64,000 nt of DNA, taken from Pelobates cultripes. Lineage: Eukaryota; Chordata; Amphibia; Anura; Pelobatidae. A model generated the notes under the pieces. It searched no databases and was not told the origin of the DNA. It was given only the letters and a program-made list of their open reading frames with translations. Below, one piece after another: positions 45,302 to 55,894 of this stretch. Where the stretch lies: contig OW240915.1 in NCBI GenBank assembly GCA_933207985.1, forward strand, positions 261,700,395-261,764,394, given 5' to 3'. Within the stretch, counting starts at the first letter, position 1, and every line of letters starts with the position of its first letter. Position numbers and translations under genes: made by a program.

Positions 45302-45429
45302 GGCGTCCTAGTGCGAGGTAAAGCAGCTCAGAGACACAGTTCGTGGATTTACAAATTGAAGGCGACGCTAGTGTTCATACAGCGTCCCTGTCTACATAAA
45401 GATTTGGGAAAACCAGCACTACTTCAGAG

Positions 45430-45516
45430 ATGGAAGGCCGTGCAGTATCTCACTTTGACGCCAGGCTCCAGCAGCGACTACAGGATGTGATGCGCAGTAT
45501 GGAGTTCCTGTTTTAA
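45430..45516 (+). pseudogene. aborted gag start
   Basis: An ATG at 45430 opens 28 codons rich in Gln/Arg/Leu (RLQQRLQDVMRSM) and then stops at 45514-45516, exactly where sequence resembling another family's LTR begins. I infer the original gag start of the 5' LTR's own family, cut off by recombination. Confidence 0.45.
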
Positions 45517-45771
45517 CCCTCAAAGTGAAGTGTCGTCTCATTATTGGGGGAAGGATTTATTGTATGCTGTTCCAGTTTGACTGCTAGGAGAGTAAACCTA
45601 TTCGTATGGTTCCTATTCAACTGTCTACAGCATTCATATGCTTGGGAGAATTTATTTGTTTCTCCGGTTTGGTGATTGTGGTGTCTGCCAGAGTGCTTGG
45701 AGTCCTCAGGAAGAGCTAGGAGCATCCATCAACGGAGGGTACTCGGTCGGAGTACAGGGAGATCCGTTACA
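45500..45771 (+). mobile_element. foreign LTR 3' portion inside the leader
   Basis: TTCCTGTTTTAACCCTCAA...GTGTCGTCTCATTATTGG parallels 40515-40560. The end GGTACTCGGTCGGAGTACAG..GATCCGTTACA parallels the ends of the LTRs at 40850 and 42945. It is followed directly by another primer site. This is the R/U5 part of a related but different LTR. Confidence 0.75.
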
Positions 45772-45772
45772 G

Positions 45773-45790
45773 TGGTGGCAGCGGTGGGAT
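45773..45790 (+). promoter_or_regulatory. primer binding site 2, tRNA-Leu
   Basis: TGGTGGCAGCGGTGGGAT again, one base after the foreign LTR end TTACA. It is the second complete copy within 490 bp. Confidence 0.85.
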
Positions 45791-45827
45791 CCAGACTCAC
45801 AAGGGAACAAGGACTAATGGAATACGG

Positions 45828-48206
45828 ATGGAGAGTGATTATGCCAAGCTTAAAAGATCCACGCTAAAAGATCTCCTGGAAGCGAAAGGCATTGCAGCCA
45901 GCAACAAAAAGAAAGCAATCCTCATTGCAGAAGTGATGGCTGAATACCAGCAGGAGGACAGGGTAATCCCTGAGCAACAGAGTGCAGCAGATGGTGCTGA
46001 AAAAGAAGAGTTCCGGAGAGAGGTGCAGTTCAGGCTGTCCTTTTATGGAGAGAATCCAACAACGGATATTATATCCAGGACAATGTCAGAGGTACAGGAG
46101 TTTATACTGCGCCAAAGGCCACTACAGCAGCTGGAGAGGAATGCTACCACAACTACCATCACACAGGGTAAGACAAAAATTCCTTACCAAGCCTTTAAAA
46201 CGTATATAGAAGCAGAGGAAGATATAGATGCTTTTCTCCAAGACTTTGAAAGGCTGTGTGCCTTGCATAATATTAGCCCAGATGAGTGGGTGCCTATTTT
46301 AGCAGGGAAGCTCACAGGGAAGGCGGCGGAAGCCTATAGAACTGTACCTGATGAGGAAATTCGGAATTACCGCCGAGTAAAAGAAGTGATCCTGGCCCGA
46401 TATGCAATCACGCCAGAGGCATATCGGCGACGGTTTAGAGACCTAAAGAGAAATGACAAGGACTCTCATGTGGAATGGGCTTGCAAGTTGCATCGGGCCG
46501 CTCTGGGGTGGGTACAGTCTAATAAGGCTCGGTCCATGGAGGACTTATTGCAAATGGTGTTGTTGGAGCAATTCTATGAGGGGGTAACAGGCGAGGTCCA
46601 GGAATGGGTGAGGGACAGAAACCCTACCTCCCTTACCGAAGCTGCTAGGAAGGCCGATGAGTACTTGGATGCACGCAGGCAGCAGAAACCAGCAGCCCCA
46701 AAAGCTATTTTTAAAACCTTTGGGGGAAACAGCTACAACCCAGCTCCACCGAGGCAACTACCACCACCACCACCCGCTGTACAGCCCCGGTTTCGCCAGC
46801 CCGCTTCTGGCCCCTGTCATCACTGCCAGAAGTGGGGACATTATAAAAGGGAATGTCCCCAGCTGAGGGATCGTTCTACCTGGATTCGCCCCGGCCCACC
46901 ACCACCACCACCGAGAGCAGCCGCCGCCCATCACTACCAAAATATAGTGGCCACACCATATGGGTCAGCTGTTCCCATAACAACCGTGGAACAGTGGGAA
47001 GTACTACACGAGGCGGATCCAGTCCAGGCCAATGCTGATAACAGACAGCATCACAGGCAGACCGTATACTTGGAGGGTAAAGCAGTACAGGGCCTACGTG
47101 ATTCGGGGGCTACCATCACCTTGGTCAAAAGTCATCTGGTCTCGGATGAAGCGAGACTAAGTAAAACTGTGGCCGTCAGGGTAGCCGGGGGAGCAGTGTA
47201 CCGGCTACCTACAGCAAGGGTACATTTACATTGGGGAGCGGGGGCAGGACATGTGGAGGTGGGGTTGATGCCGCAGTTACCGGCGGAGGTTTTATTGGGG
47301 AACGATCTGGGGAGGCTCACATCTGCTTTTGAGCCCCAGACGTCCACCACAGGAGAAGCTCATCCTGTGGTCACCCGTCAACAGGCCCGCACCCAGGACT
47401 ACAACACACTTCCGGAGGTTCAGGTAAGAGACCCTTCCCCTTCCCTTGACTGTGTCCCCTGGGCCCCTCCTAACGAATTCGCAGCAGAGGTAGTGACTGA
47501 CCCCACCTTGCAGGTATACAGAGACAAGGTGACAGCAGACCCTCCGGGGGGAGAGGGGGAGAGATTTGTCTGGGACAAGCAGCTTTTGTACAGGGAGACA
47601 GACAAGCAGATTGAGGGGTCAGACCCAATAGTGATGAGGCAGCTAGTGGTGCCACAGCGGTACCGAGCCGAGCTACTCCGGATAGCGCACGATATCCCGC
47701 TATCCGGACATCTAGGGGTCAGCCGTACTAGGTATCGACTGACCCAAAATTTCTTCTGGCCAGGGATCAGCCAGGAAGTGCGCCGGTATTGCACCACCTG
47801 CGACACCTGCCAGAGGGTAGGGAAAAGGGGAGACCGGAGGAAGGCGAAGCTACACCCCTTGCCAATAATTGAGGAACCGTTTAGCAGAATAGCGGTAGAC
47901 TTGATAGGTCCCCTCAAGAAAGCCAGCCCGTCAGGCAAAAGGTACATTTTAACGGTAGTAGACTATGCTACCAGATATCCAGAGGCGGTGGCTCTGACCA
48001 ACATTCAGGCTGAAACGGTCGCGGATGCCCTCATGCAGATATTCTCCCGGTTGGGATTACCCAGGGAGATTATCTCGGATCAGGGTACCCAATTTACCGC
48101 AGAATTCACCCAACACCTCTGGAGGATCTGTGGCATTAAGCCTATTATCAGTGCCCTTACCACCCCCAGACTAATGGGCTCTGCGAACGGTTCAATGGCA
48201 CATTGA
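45828..48206 (+). pseudogene. gag - protease - integrase (N-terminal and most of the core)
   Basis: A single 792-codon frame. Residues about 1-45 form a basic SAP-like helix pair (LKDLLEAKGI), about 115-290 a capsid-type helical region (FLQDFERLCALH, YRRRFRDL), and about 330 a CCHC knuckle (CHHCQKWGHYKREC). Protease follows with RDSGATITLV (about 424) and LLGNDLG, then integrase: HxxxxxGH..CxxC zinc module (about 618-665), first Asp in AVDLIGPL (about 690), second Asp in SDQGTQF (about 750). Shortly after, a loss of several bases near 48150-48165 shifts the frame just before the motif with the catalytic Glu, and the frame ends at 48206. The start ATG at 45828 lies 37 bp after primer site 2 and is the first good start. 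Confidence 0.9.
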
Positions 48207-49000
48207 AACAAATGCTCCGAACCTTCGCAGAGACCCACAAGGACTGGGAGCGGTTCCTGCCGCATCTCCTATTCGCTTACCGGGAGGTGCCGCAGGAATC
48301 CACGGGGTTCTCCCCGTTTGAACTGCTGTTTGGGAGGAGGGTCAGAGGCCCCTTAGATCTTATAAGAGAGCATTGGGAGGGAGACCGGAGCGCAGATGGC
48401 ACCCCCATCATACCTTATGTGTTGGCTCTCCGAGACCGCCTGGAAGCCTTAACCAGGACGGTAAGGGAAAACCTTCAGGCGGCACAGACTCGCCAGCGCA
48501 CATGGTATGACCGGGGAGCCAGGGACCGTAGCTTTCAGGTCGGGCAGAAAGTGCTGATTTTAAAGCCTGTCCGACATGACAAGCTACAGGCCGCCTGGCA
48601 GGGACCTTATAGGGTGGTGGAACAGAGATGTGACACCACCTATATAATTGGCTCCTGTACAGGGACGGGAGGGCGACGCATGCTCCATGTGAACATGATG
48701 AAGCCCTACCAAGCGCGCTCCGAGGAGGTAACCGCCATATGCGCGCCCAATTCAGATGAGTCTGACAGCTTACCACTCCCAGATCTGCTGGAAGATGGGC
48801 AGCTGTCTGGGGATTTAGGGGAAGTCACACTGGGAGACCGGCTGAGCCCACAGGAGCGCATCGAGGTACAGCAGCTGTTGGAAGAGAAACGAGACACGTT
48901 CTCTAACGTACCTGGGTACACCCCTCTGGCCACTCACCGGGTAGAGACCCCAGGGCAACTACCGATGCGCCAGACCCCCTACCGCATCCCGAAGCGGTAA
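48170..49000 (+). pseudogene. integrase C-terminal part and linker to reverse transcriptase
   Basis: In a second frame, the Glu-bearing end of the integrase core is followed by FLPHLLFAYREVPQ, STGFSPFELLFGR, and a GPY/F-type module (WQGPYRVVEQ, residues about 130-140 of this piece), typical of gypsy integrases. An acidic linker (DESDSLPLPDLLEDG) and the approach to the reverse transcriptase (PYRIPK) close it at 49000. A one-base length change near 48996 throws the frame again. No chromodomain is seen. Confidence 0.88.
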
Positions 49001-49008
49001 GGGAAAAC

Positions 49009-50216
49009 ATGCGCAAGGAGATCGATGAGATGCTCCAACTGGGGGTGATTGAGCCCTCAGATAGTCCCTGGGCTTCTCCGGTAGTACTCGTACCGACCCG
49101 CTTCTGCGTAGACTACCGGAGATTAAACGAGAAAACGGTGTCCGATGCATACCCTATGCCACGGATAGATGAGCTACTGGACAGAATGGCCAGGGGTCAA
49201 TACCTCACTACCATTGACTTATGTAAGGGGTATTGGCAAATCCCCCTGGCCCCAGAGGCCATCCCGAAGTCGGCCTTTGTCACCCCATTTGGCTTGTACC
49301 AGTTTAAGGTCATGCCATTTGGGATGAAAAACGCCCCAGCTACTTTCCAGCGGATGGTAGACCGACTCCTGGATGGGTTCCAAGACTACACCTGTGCCTA
49401 CCTGGACGATATTGCCATTTTTAGCAATACGTGGCAGGAGCACTTGGCCCATATAGGAGCGGTTCTAGACAGGATTAAGGAAGCTGGTTTGACATTGAAA
49501 CCGGCCAAGTGCAGCATAGGGATGGCCGAGGTGCAGTACCTCGGACATAGAGTGGGTTGCGGCAAACAGAAGCCCGAACCAGCCAAGGTAGAAGCCGTGG
49601 CCCAGTGGCCCACTCCTAGGACTAAAACCCAGGTGTTAGCCTTTCTAGGGACCGCTGGGTATTACAGAAAGTTTGTCCCTAACTATAGCGCCCTCGCCAA
49701 ACCTCTCACTGACCTTACTCGGAAGAATTTGCCCCGCCAGGTGACCTGGACCCCGGAGTGTGAGCAGGTATTCCAACATCTGAAAAATGCACTGATAAAC
49801 GCTCCTGTCTTGGCAGCTCCCAATCCAACTAAACGTTTTCTTGTTCACACAGACGCTTCTATGTTTGGATTGGGAGCAGTACTGAGCCAAGTCGGAGCCG
49901 ATGGCGGAGAACACCCCGTGGCTTACATCAGTCGCAAGCTGTTACCCAGAGAAGTAAGCTACGCCGCCATCGAGAAGGAATGCCTGGCTGTGGTGTGGGC
50001 CTTAAAGAAACTACAGCCGTATCTATATGGACAGCCTTTTTCGTTACTCACGGATCACAACCCGTGGTCTGGCTAAACCGGGTGGCTGGGGACAATGCCA
50101 GGCTGCTGCGCTGGAGTTTGGCGCTGCAGCCTTTTGACTTTAATATTCAGTACCGCCCGGGTAAACAGAATGGGAATGCCGACGGGTTGTCAAGACAAAC
50201 TGACCTGGAGAAATGA
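49009..50216 (+). pseudogene. reverse transcriptase and RNase H
   Basis: Reverse transcriptase motifs in order: LGVIEPSDSPWASPVVLV, FCVDYRRLN, TIDLCKGYWQIPL, FKVMPFGMKNAPATFQ and the catalytic YLDD (49399-49410). The usual short Lys/Asp-rich turn before FCVDYRRLN is missing in frame. RNase H follows with HTDASMFGLGAVLSQ, IEKECLAVVWAL and TDHNP. A frameshift near 50063 moves the end (LRWSLALQPFDF, YRPGKQNGNADGLSR) into another frame that stops at 50214-50216. Nothing else is encoded before the polypurine tract. Confidence 0.92.
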
Positions 50217-50280
50217 TCCGTGAGTCCCCGGACATCCCCAAGCCGATCCGTGTTGGATCAGACTGTGTATGCCGGCTTGT

Positions 50281-50296
50281 GGGCAAGGGGGAGCAG
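50281..50296 (+). promoter_or_regulatory. polypurine tract
   Basis: GGGCAAGGGGGAGCAG directly precedes the 3' LTR (50297) and would prime plus-strand synthesis. Confidence 0.8.
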
Positions 50297-51346
50297 TGTA
50301 GCGGATGGCACTGGGCTGTCCTGAAAATGTCTGTGAAATAAATGCATTCGTGTGATCTGTTAGTTTCCTATGTGTTTTAAAGCCTTGTATTCTTGTGATT
50401 GTTCGGTAGTTTCGTTCCCTTAGTTTATTCGAATGAAACTACCGAACAACCAGACCTCCCCTGTGTGAAGTGTGTCCTCAATTACCCGTTGCAACATTGT
50501 TGCGAACGGGTAATTGAACAGTAAGTAGCCGTCCTTTGTTCTCGGGGGTGGCCGCCATTCGACAAACGAACACGTGGCGGCGGCCATTTTAAAACTCCCG
50601 AACAGCGGTGTTTTGCCGTCGAGTGTCTGGAACTAAAATCGGACACTCGAGTAGGCGAACACCGCTGAGACCTCCACAGCCCTGGTCCGTTCGGTTCCAA
50701 ACTACCGAACGGCCCCTCGTTCGGTAGATAGAGAATACCGAACGAGGGGATTCAGGCGAACCCTCCCTAGCCTCTATAGCTAAAGGTTTTCGTGTATTTT
50801 ATTCCCTTATGCCAGGACCGACCGCAGGGCCCATTCACATGGAACCGAATTCGGCTATCTCAGTTCGTGCGGTCGGTCATTTTATTCCCTCCATACTTTT
50901 CCCGAACCCCTGGTCTGATCTGGGTGGTTTTTGGATATGTTGTTCACCCAGATCAGGGCTACCAGGGGATGTAGGATTTAAAGAGGTACCCCTACGTTTA
51001 GGGGTACATCCAGAAACGGGGGGAATTGGTGTACTGGATAAGGGGATTATGATGCTGGCTGAGGGGAGGAGATGTGTGGGAGGTTACCAGGACAGGATTG
51101 GCTACTGTAATAATTACTGTAATCCCTCCCTTGCATGGGAGCATGCTTTATAAGGAGACTGTGATTAAAGGCTTGTCAGTTCTGCTCCTGAAACTGTGTG
51201 TCGTCCAGTTATTGGGATTGCTGTGGGTAGGTTGCTGTAATTTTACCTGCTGGAAACTTTGCCTATGGAGTTATTATTTACTTGTTCCTGAGCCTAACCT
51301 GGATTATAAGCGGAGACAACCTGGGGAATATTGCATCTCCGCTACA
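50297..51346 (+). repeat. 3' LTR of the gypsy element
   Basis: 1050 bp, nearly identical to the 5' LTR. Differences by eye include one missing G (GGAACCGAATTC), GCTAAAGG for GCTAGAGG, GGTTTTTGG for GATTTTTGG, GGGTAGG for GGGGAGG, GTAATTT for GTTATTT and CCTAACC for CCTCACC. Confidence 0.95.
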
Positions 51347-51405
51347 CCGATGATATGCTCATTACCCTCGCAGACCCAGTCAAAGATTTAGGTAGTGATT
51401 GGCCT
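51347..51405 (+). pseudogene. LINE reverse transcriptase fragment, right of the gypsy insertion
   Basis: Codes DDMLITLADPVKDL, the continuation of the YxDD motif begun before 44232. The LINE is then cut after about 50 bp by the TTAA MITE at 51406 and not resumed recognisably. Confidence 0.8.
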
Positions 51406-51483
51406 TTAACACCTTAAGGACACATGACGTGTGACATGTCATGATTCCCTTTTATTCCAGAAGTTTGGTCCTTAAGGGGTTAA
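51406..51483. mobile_element. 80-bp-class TTAA palindromic MITE, copy 2 (78 bp)
   Basis: TTAACACCTTAAGGACACATGACG at the left, CCTTAAGGGGTTAA at the right, same family as 7004-7083 in the opposite orientation. Confidence 0.88.
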
Positions 51484-52740
51484 AGGGCCCATCCGGCCTC
51501 TTTCCATGCTGCCACCTCTCCCCTGCCAGTGTAGCATTGCTAGGTGACGGGGCCACCTTTTTCCTCCTCTCCTCCAAGGTAGTCCAGAAACGGGCAAAGA
51601 CTGCCTCCAGGCCTTCTAAGATGTTGTGGTGATTTTGTCAGGCCTCTATCAAAGGATTTGCGACCGCCATCTTGTTTGCAGCCACTTGCCTCGTCAGGGC
51701 AAGCGTCTGCTAAAGACCCTGATGTGCAGCCAAGTGGGGACTGGGTAACCACTACTGGTCCAGGGCGGGGAAATGGGACCCAATTATACGGGAGTATCTG
51801 TGAAGGCGGTAAGTATGGAGCAAGCCACAGGATGTCTTCGTCCTCAGGAGAAGTAGGTAAAGTCCAAACTCAAGTAGGTGCATTGAATTAATAAGTACCC
51901 AGACACTTAGTGTAAGAAATATCTGTGGAAGTGAAACACAGGAAGATTTACACCCCATTTGAGGGTGATTATTTTAATGAAGTTGAGTGGCGCTCTCAAC
52001 CCGCAACCCCCTTTAAAAATAATTTTAATTGAGAATTTTTTTCCAGAAAACTTAACACACCAATGTTACAGCTAAGACACAGAGCTCATAAAATTATTTT
52101 CATTTATGGATTAAGAAAAAAAAAAGTATGTCCTTGGCATACTGTAAATGGATGTATTATCTCCAACAACCTTCTGCCCCTCTCTGTCGCCAAACCCTGA
52201 ACTACAGAGTCATGTGTTGTATCAAAATCTGCATGTTCTAATTTACTGGAATCTTTTGAGTTCATCTAAGCACACCACAGTGAAATTCATGGCACCTAGA
52301 GCTAAGCATAGCCAAAATGTGTTCCACAGTCAAGAAATACTTGATGCAAATTATATACATATTAAAGCAGATTTTCAACGCATTGCATATATACCTTGTG
52401 ATGTATATTAATGCAACCAGCTTATAAGAGAAGAACCTGCTCACTTGGGATCCTAAGAGGCCAGTCTACATACCACAATTAAGCATTAAGTCCAGTAACC
52501 TAAAACATATATTTCTTAATAGGCTCTCCTTCAGAACAGATCCCCTTTATGTATTCATGTGCCCCTCTTCTCACATCCTGGTAAACAAAGAAGAAAAAGA
52601 AAAAATTAATAGGAAGTGAGAAACATGCAAAGTTGTAGAGATGTGCATTGCCAAAAATTGTTTTCAGTTTGTTCACATTTGTTAATTTTCTAATTAATAT
52701 AGAATAGCAAATTAGTATAGATAAAACGCTTTGAGGTCAA
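51484..52740. other. unassigned sequence
   Basis: A moderately GC-rich part (51484-51860, including CCGCCATCTTGTTTG) is followed by AT-rich sequence. No ends of elements and no coding region recognised. Confidence 0.45.
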
Positions 52741-53330
52741 TTTTGACAAGATATGCTGGGTTTTCTGGGCCCGGGTGGCCTGCCACTCCAGCACTATTGC
52801 CTCACTAGCCCGAATCCAGGAACAAAGGCAGAATACTACCATAGTGGCAACACTCCAACCTGACCAACCACGACGCAAAGCCTGTCGCCGGGAGAGACCC
52901 AAGAGACCTCTAGCACACAAGGTGACCACAAAGGCTACCGCGCTTCCCACCTCAAGCCCTCATCAACTGAGGCCAACTCGGAGGTCACATCTCCTACGAA
53001 ATCGACGGACCGCATGTCACCATCAACGAGCAGCATCATCCATGACTTACCAGGCAGCCTTCAATACCCCAACATAGAAGAACATGGCCTCCAGGCACCT
53101 CAGAGAAGGTAACCACAACAGGTTAGCAGTTACTCATGCCTGGGACTGGATGAAAATGCTCTATTTTGCCACTGCTTGGTTACTCACCCAGGTGGACTGC
53201 ACAACCATGGGAAAAGCACACCTAGGATGGGTACTGGCCGACAGCCTTAAATCCCTCCTCATAAACTGGTCTGCAAGGTGGACACTGAGCCCTCCGTTTC
53301 TTTGACAAAGCGGCTCTTCACAGTCTGACC
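52741..53330 (+). other. GC-rich island with basic open stretches, unrecognised
   Basis: A block of distinctly higher GC than its surroundings, open in two frames: 52775-53077 (100 codons, rich in Arg, His, Gln, Thr) and 53084-53305 (73 codons). I recognise no domain. The composition jump suggests an inserted element, perhaps a LINE 5' region, but no ends are visible. I do not call it a gene. Confidence 0.35.
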
Positions 53331-54489
53331 CAAAGAGGAGCCCAGCTGAACTACAGAGTCATGTGTTAACTCAGATACAGGTTTATTGACTAAATCATGG
53401 GTGCCAAAAAGATAGATCCTGAGAAGTTTTAGAACCGCAGCTTACATAATGCTTTGTTACTTTAAAGGCTAATAAAGCATCATGGGATTTCCAAAATATC
53501 TGGGGATCTACCGTTTTTGGCATTCCTGCAATAAATTATCATTTGTGGTGAACTAAAAATAAAATTTAACTTTTCATACCTCCCAACTGTCCTGGGTTTA
53601 GCTACAAGGTCTCTAATTCCAGCTTTGTTCCTTGGTGTCCTGCATCTGAGGACAGCAGAGAAATATCAGCATCAGCACATGAAATAAATTGCTGTCAGGA
53701 CATTAGGCCAATGCTGAGACTTTTACAAAAGCACTCTGCTGATGTGCTGGCCTGAGTGGGACATTCCAGAAAATCTGTCAGTTAGCTTGACGTTTGTTCA
53801 TGCCAAATGGACATGTCCTTTCTTCCAGAGCCAGCCCTCCCCCCAATTTTTTACATAGGGATGTCCCTTTAAGTGTCATCAGTGGTGTCACTGGATGTCT
53901 TCATAGGCCCTTTGTTCAGATTTCAGATACCCTTACGCTGGGCAGTACGAATAAATTTAGGTGAAATTTGCTATGTGACATAATTTTACCTGTTGCCTAT
54001 CTCAGAGTAAATTATTCAATTCAGCTTTCATTTCACTATAGTGCACTACTGAATAAACACAAATATTTTGTTGCTTCTCTCTGATTGGATTTAAAAGACT
54101 TTGAATTCCAGACAGTGGCTGAATCACATTTCTCATCTTCAAGTAGGTCACCGCTAAACCAAACACCTAGTTTTATTGACAAATAGCATTGTTAATAACT
54201 AATCAGGGGTGAGCTGTGATTTGTAAGATCCCCTTTGTTATGGAAAAGGTGGGGCATATAAAAGGAGCAGATATATAAAATGAGGGAACGATAAAAGGGA
54301 AAAGCAATTAGGCTATTAGCTATATCTGTAGAGGGCATTACAATGTCCTGCATTCAGGTGTCAATGCCCCTTGACTCACTTCTTGAAGTGAAATATTGGA
54401 TGAATGTTAACATGAATTGCATGAAGTAGTATGTGCACATTGTCCACTACAGGACAGAGGAGCCACTGAGAATCCTGCCACTCCACTAC

Positions 54490-54850
54490 TGCCGTTTCCC
54501 TGAAAATAAGACATCCCCTGAAAATAAGCTCTAGTCGCTAGTTTGCTAATCTATGTTCGGACAATTTTCCCCAAACATAGATTCATGGGATTCCATTTGC
54601 GAATAAGCTAATCTATGTTCGAGAAAGATTCCCCATACAGATTCACGGGATTCCATTCACGAGTAAGCTAAACTGTGTTGAGGGTAGTTTCCCTGAACCT
54701 AAATTCGCAAGATTCCATGCCCTAGTCAACTGGTCTATGTTAACCTGCTTTCTAGCACATGCTTGCTAAAGTTTTCCCCCGAAATAAGACATTCCCCAAA
54801 AATAAGCCCTAATGTGTTTTTCGGGGGAAAATTAATATAAGACTCGGTTT
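54490..54850. mobile_element. inverted-repeat DNA element with triplicated 60-bp unit
   Basis: The left part GTTTCCCTGAAAATAAGACA and the right part (AATATAAGACTCGGTTTTATATTCGGG...TACGGTA) are imperfect complements. The right arm also repeats CCCCAAAAATAAGCCCTAA. Between them GCTAATCTATGTTCG starts at 54545 and 54607 with a weaker copy at 54667, a period of about 60 bp. It is non-coding. Confidence 0.65.
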
Positions 54851-55032
54851 TATATTCGGGTAAATACGGTAAACTAAGATATTGAGTTAATGACATTCTA
54901 TGAACAGCATTGATACTGTATTCATTAGCAAGGAGTATGCATGCACACATGGTTACTTTAAATTAAATTACTGTCTCAGTTTACCTCTGTATTTGATACA
55001 GTGAATATTTTACTGTGGGTTTTTTGGGTGTT

Positions 55033-55889
55033 TGTAACGGATCGACGGCACCCCGACTGGGTACCTCCATTGAAGGATGCTCCTAGCGCTTCCTGAGGAC
55101 TCCAAGCACTCCAGCAGACACCATAACCACCGTAGACTCCTTCAGGTAGCAGAACAGGAACAAGCTCTTACAAGAGCTTAGCAGTGAATATATCAAGAGA
55201 GTATGCAGAGCATAGCAATCCCTTTTTAGCAGATTCCCCCAATAAGAGACGGCACTCCAAATTGAGGGTGAAGTAGAACTGACTGTACTGGCACATACAG
55301 CCTCTTTTATTCACAATCCACAAACATAGTACTGCCCACAGAAATACAGTATTATAAAACATATCACAGGGACCCCAAAACCTGCAATAACCCCATAAAA
55401 ACCGTGGGATCTGGGTGAACCACATATCCAAAATTCGGCCAGATCCATTCAGTAGTTTGGAAGATACAGTTTAATGCAGATTCTGCAGAACATATACAGG
55501 TTATATGAAAAATAATTACTGTATAATGTGTCCCCTGTTGTATAGTTTAAAACTACTGCACGATGTCTTTGTGCACCAAATACCGGCGAGATGGCACCGT
55601 GTAGAAAATACAAAACAGTGTCTGTGAGTTAAAGTGGCCACCATCCATTGTTCTCACCATGTGCTTCATCCATTGTTCTCACCCTGTGCCTCTGATACAT
55701 GAAATGGTGGCCCCCCAGTAACTCCACAGTATGTCCCCAGATGGTTGTTAAAGGGCCAGCAGCATAATAAAATACAATATGCCCAAATCAGTTCCTAGAA
55801 GGGCAATACATCCCAGGGCCATAGTCGCAGGGCAGGAGGCTGGCAAACAGGCCCCTCCAAAAACCAGTGGCGAGGTCACTTTCGCCGCA
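55033..55889 (-). mobile_element. solo gypsy LTR, antisense, 857 bp
   Basis: GTGTT flanks both sides (55028-55032 and 55890-55894). Read on the minus strand, the LTR begins TGCGGCGAAAGTGACC and ends GATCCGTTACA. Its first 100 bp resemble the LTR at 42514 (CTGTTTGCCAGCCTCCTGCCCTG), and its middle holds GATCTGG..TATGTGGTTCACCCAGATC as in the LTR at 44232. It is thus a further relative in the same LTR group. Confidence 0.9.
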
Positions 55890-55894
55890 GTGTT

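Larger units (their letters stand above)
44232..51346 (+). mobile_element. Ty3/gypsy LTR retrotransposon, Gmr1-like domain order
   Basis: Two LTRs (44232-45282 and 50297-51346) flank a 5.0-kb internal region with primer site, gag, protease, integrase, then reverse transcriptase and RNase H, and a polypurine tract. Integrase upstream of reverse transcriptase is the reverse of most Ty3/gypsy elements and marks the Gmr1-type lineage of deuterostomes. Flanks ACGAT (44227-44231) and CCGAT (51347-51351) agree at 4 of 5 positions, as a target duplication should. The LTRs differ at about six places in 1050 bp by eye, so the insertion is recent. Three frameshifts and a small deletion disable the coding region. 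Confidence 0.93.
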
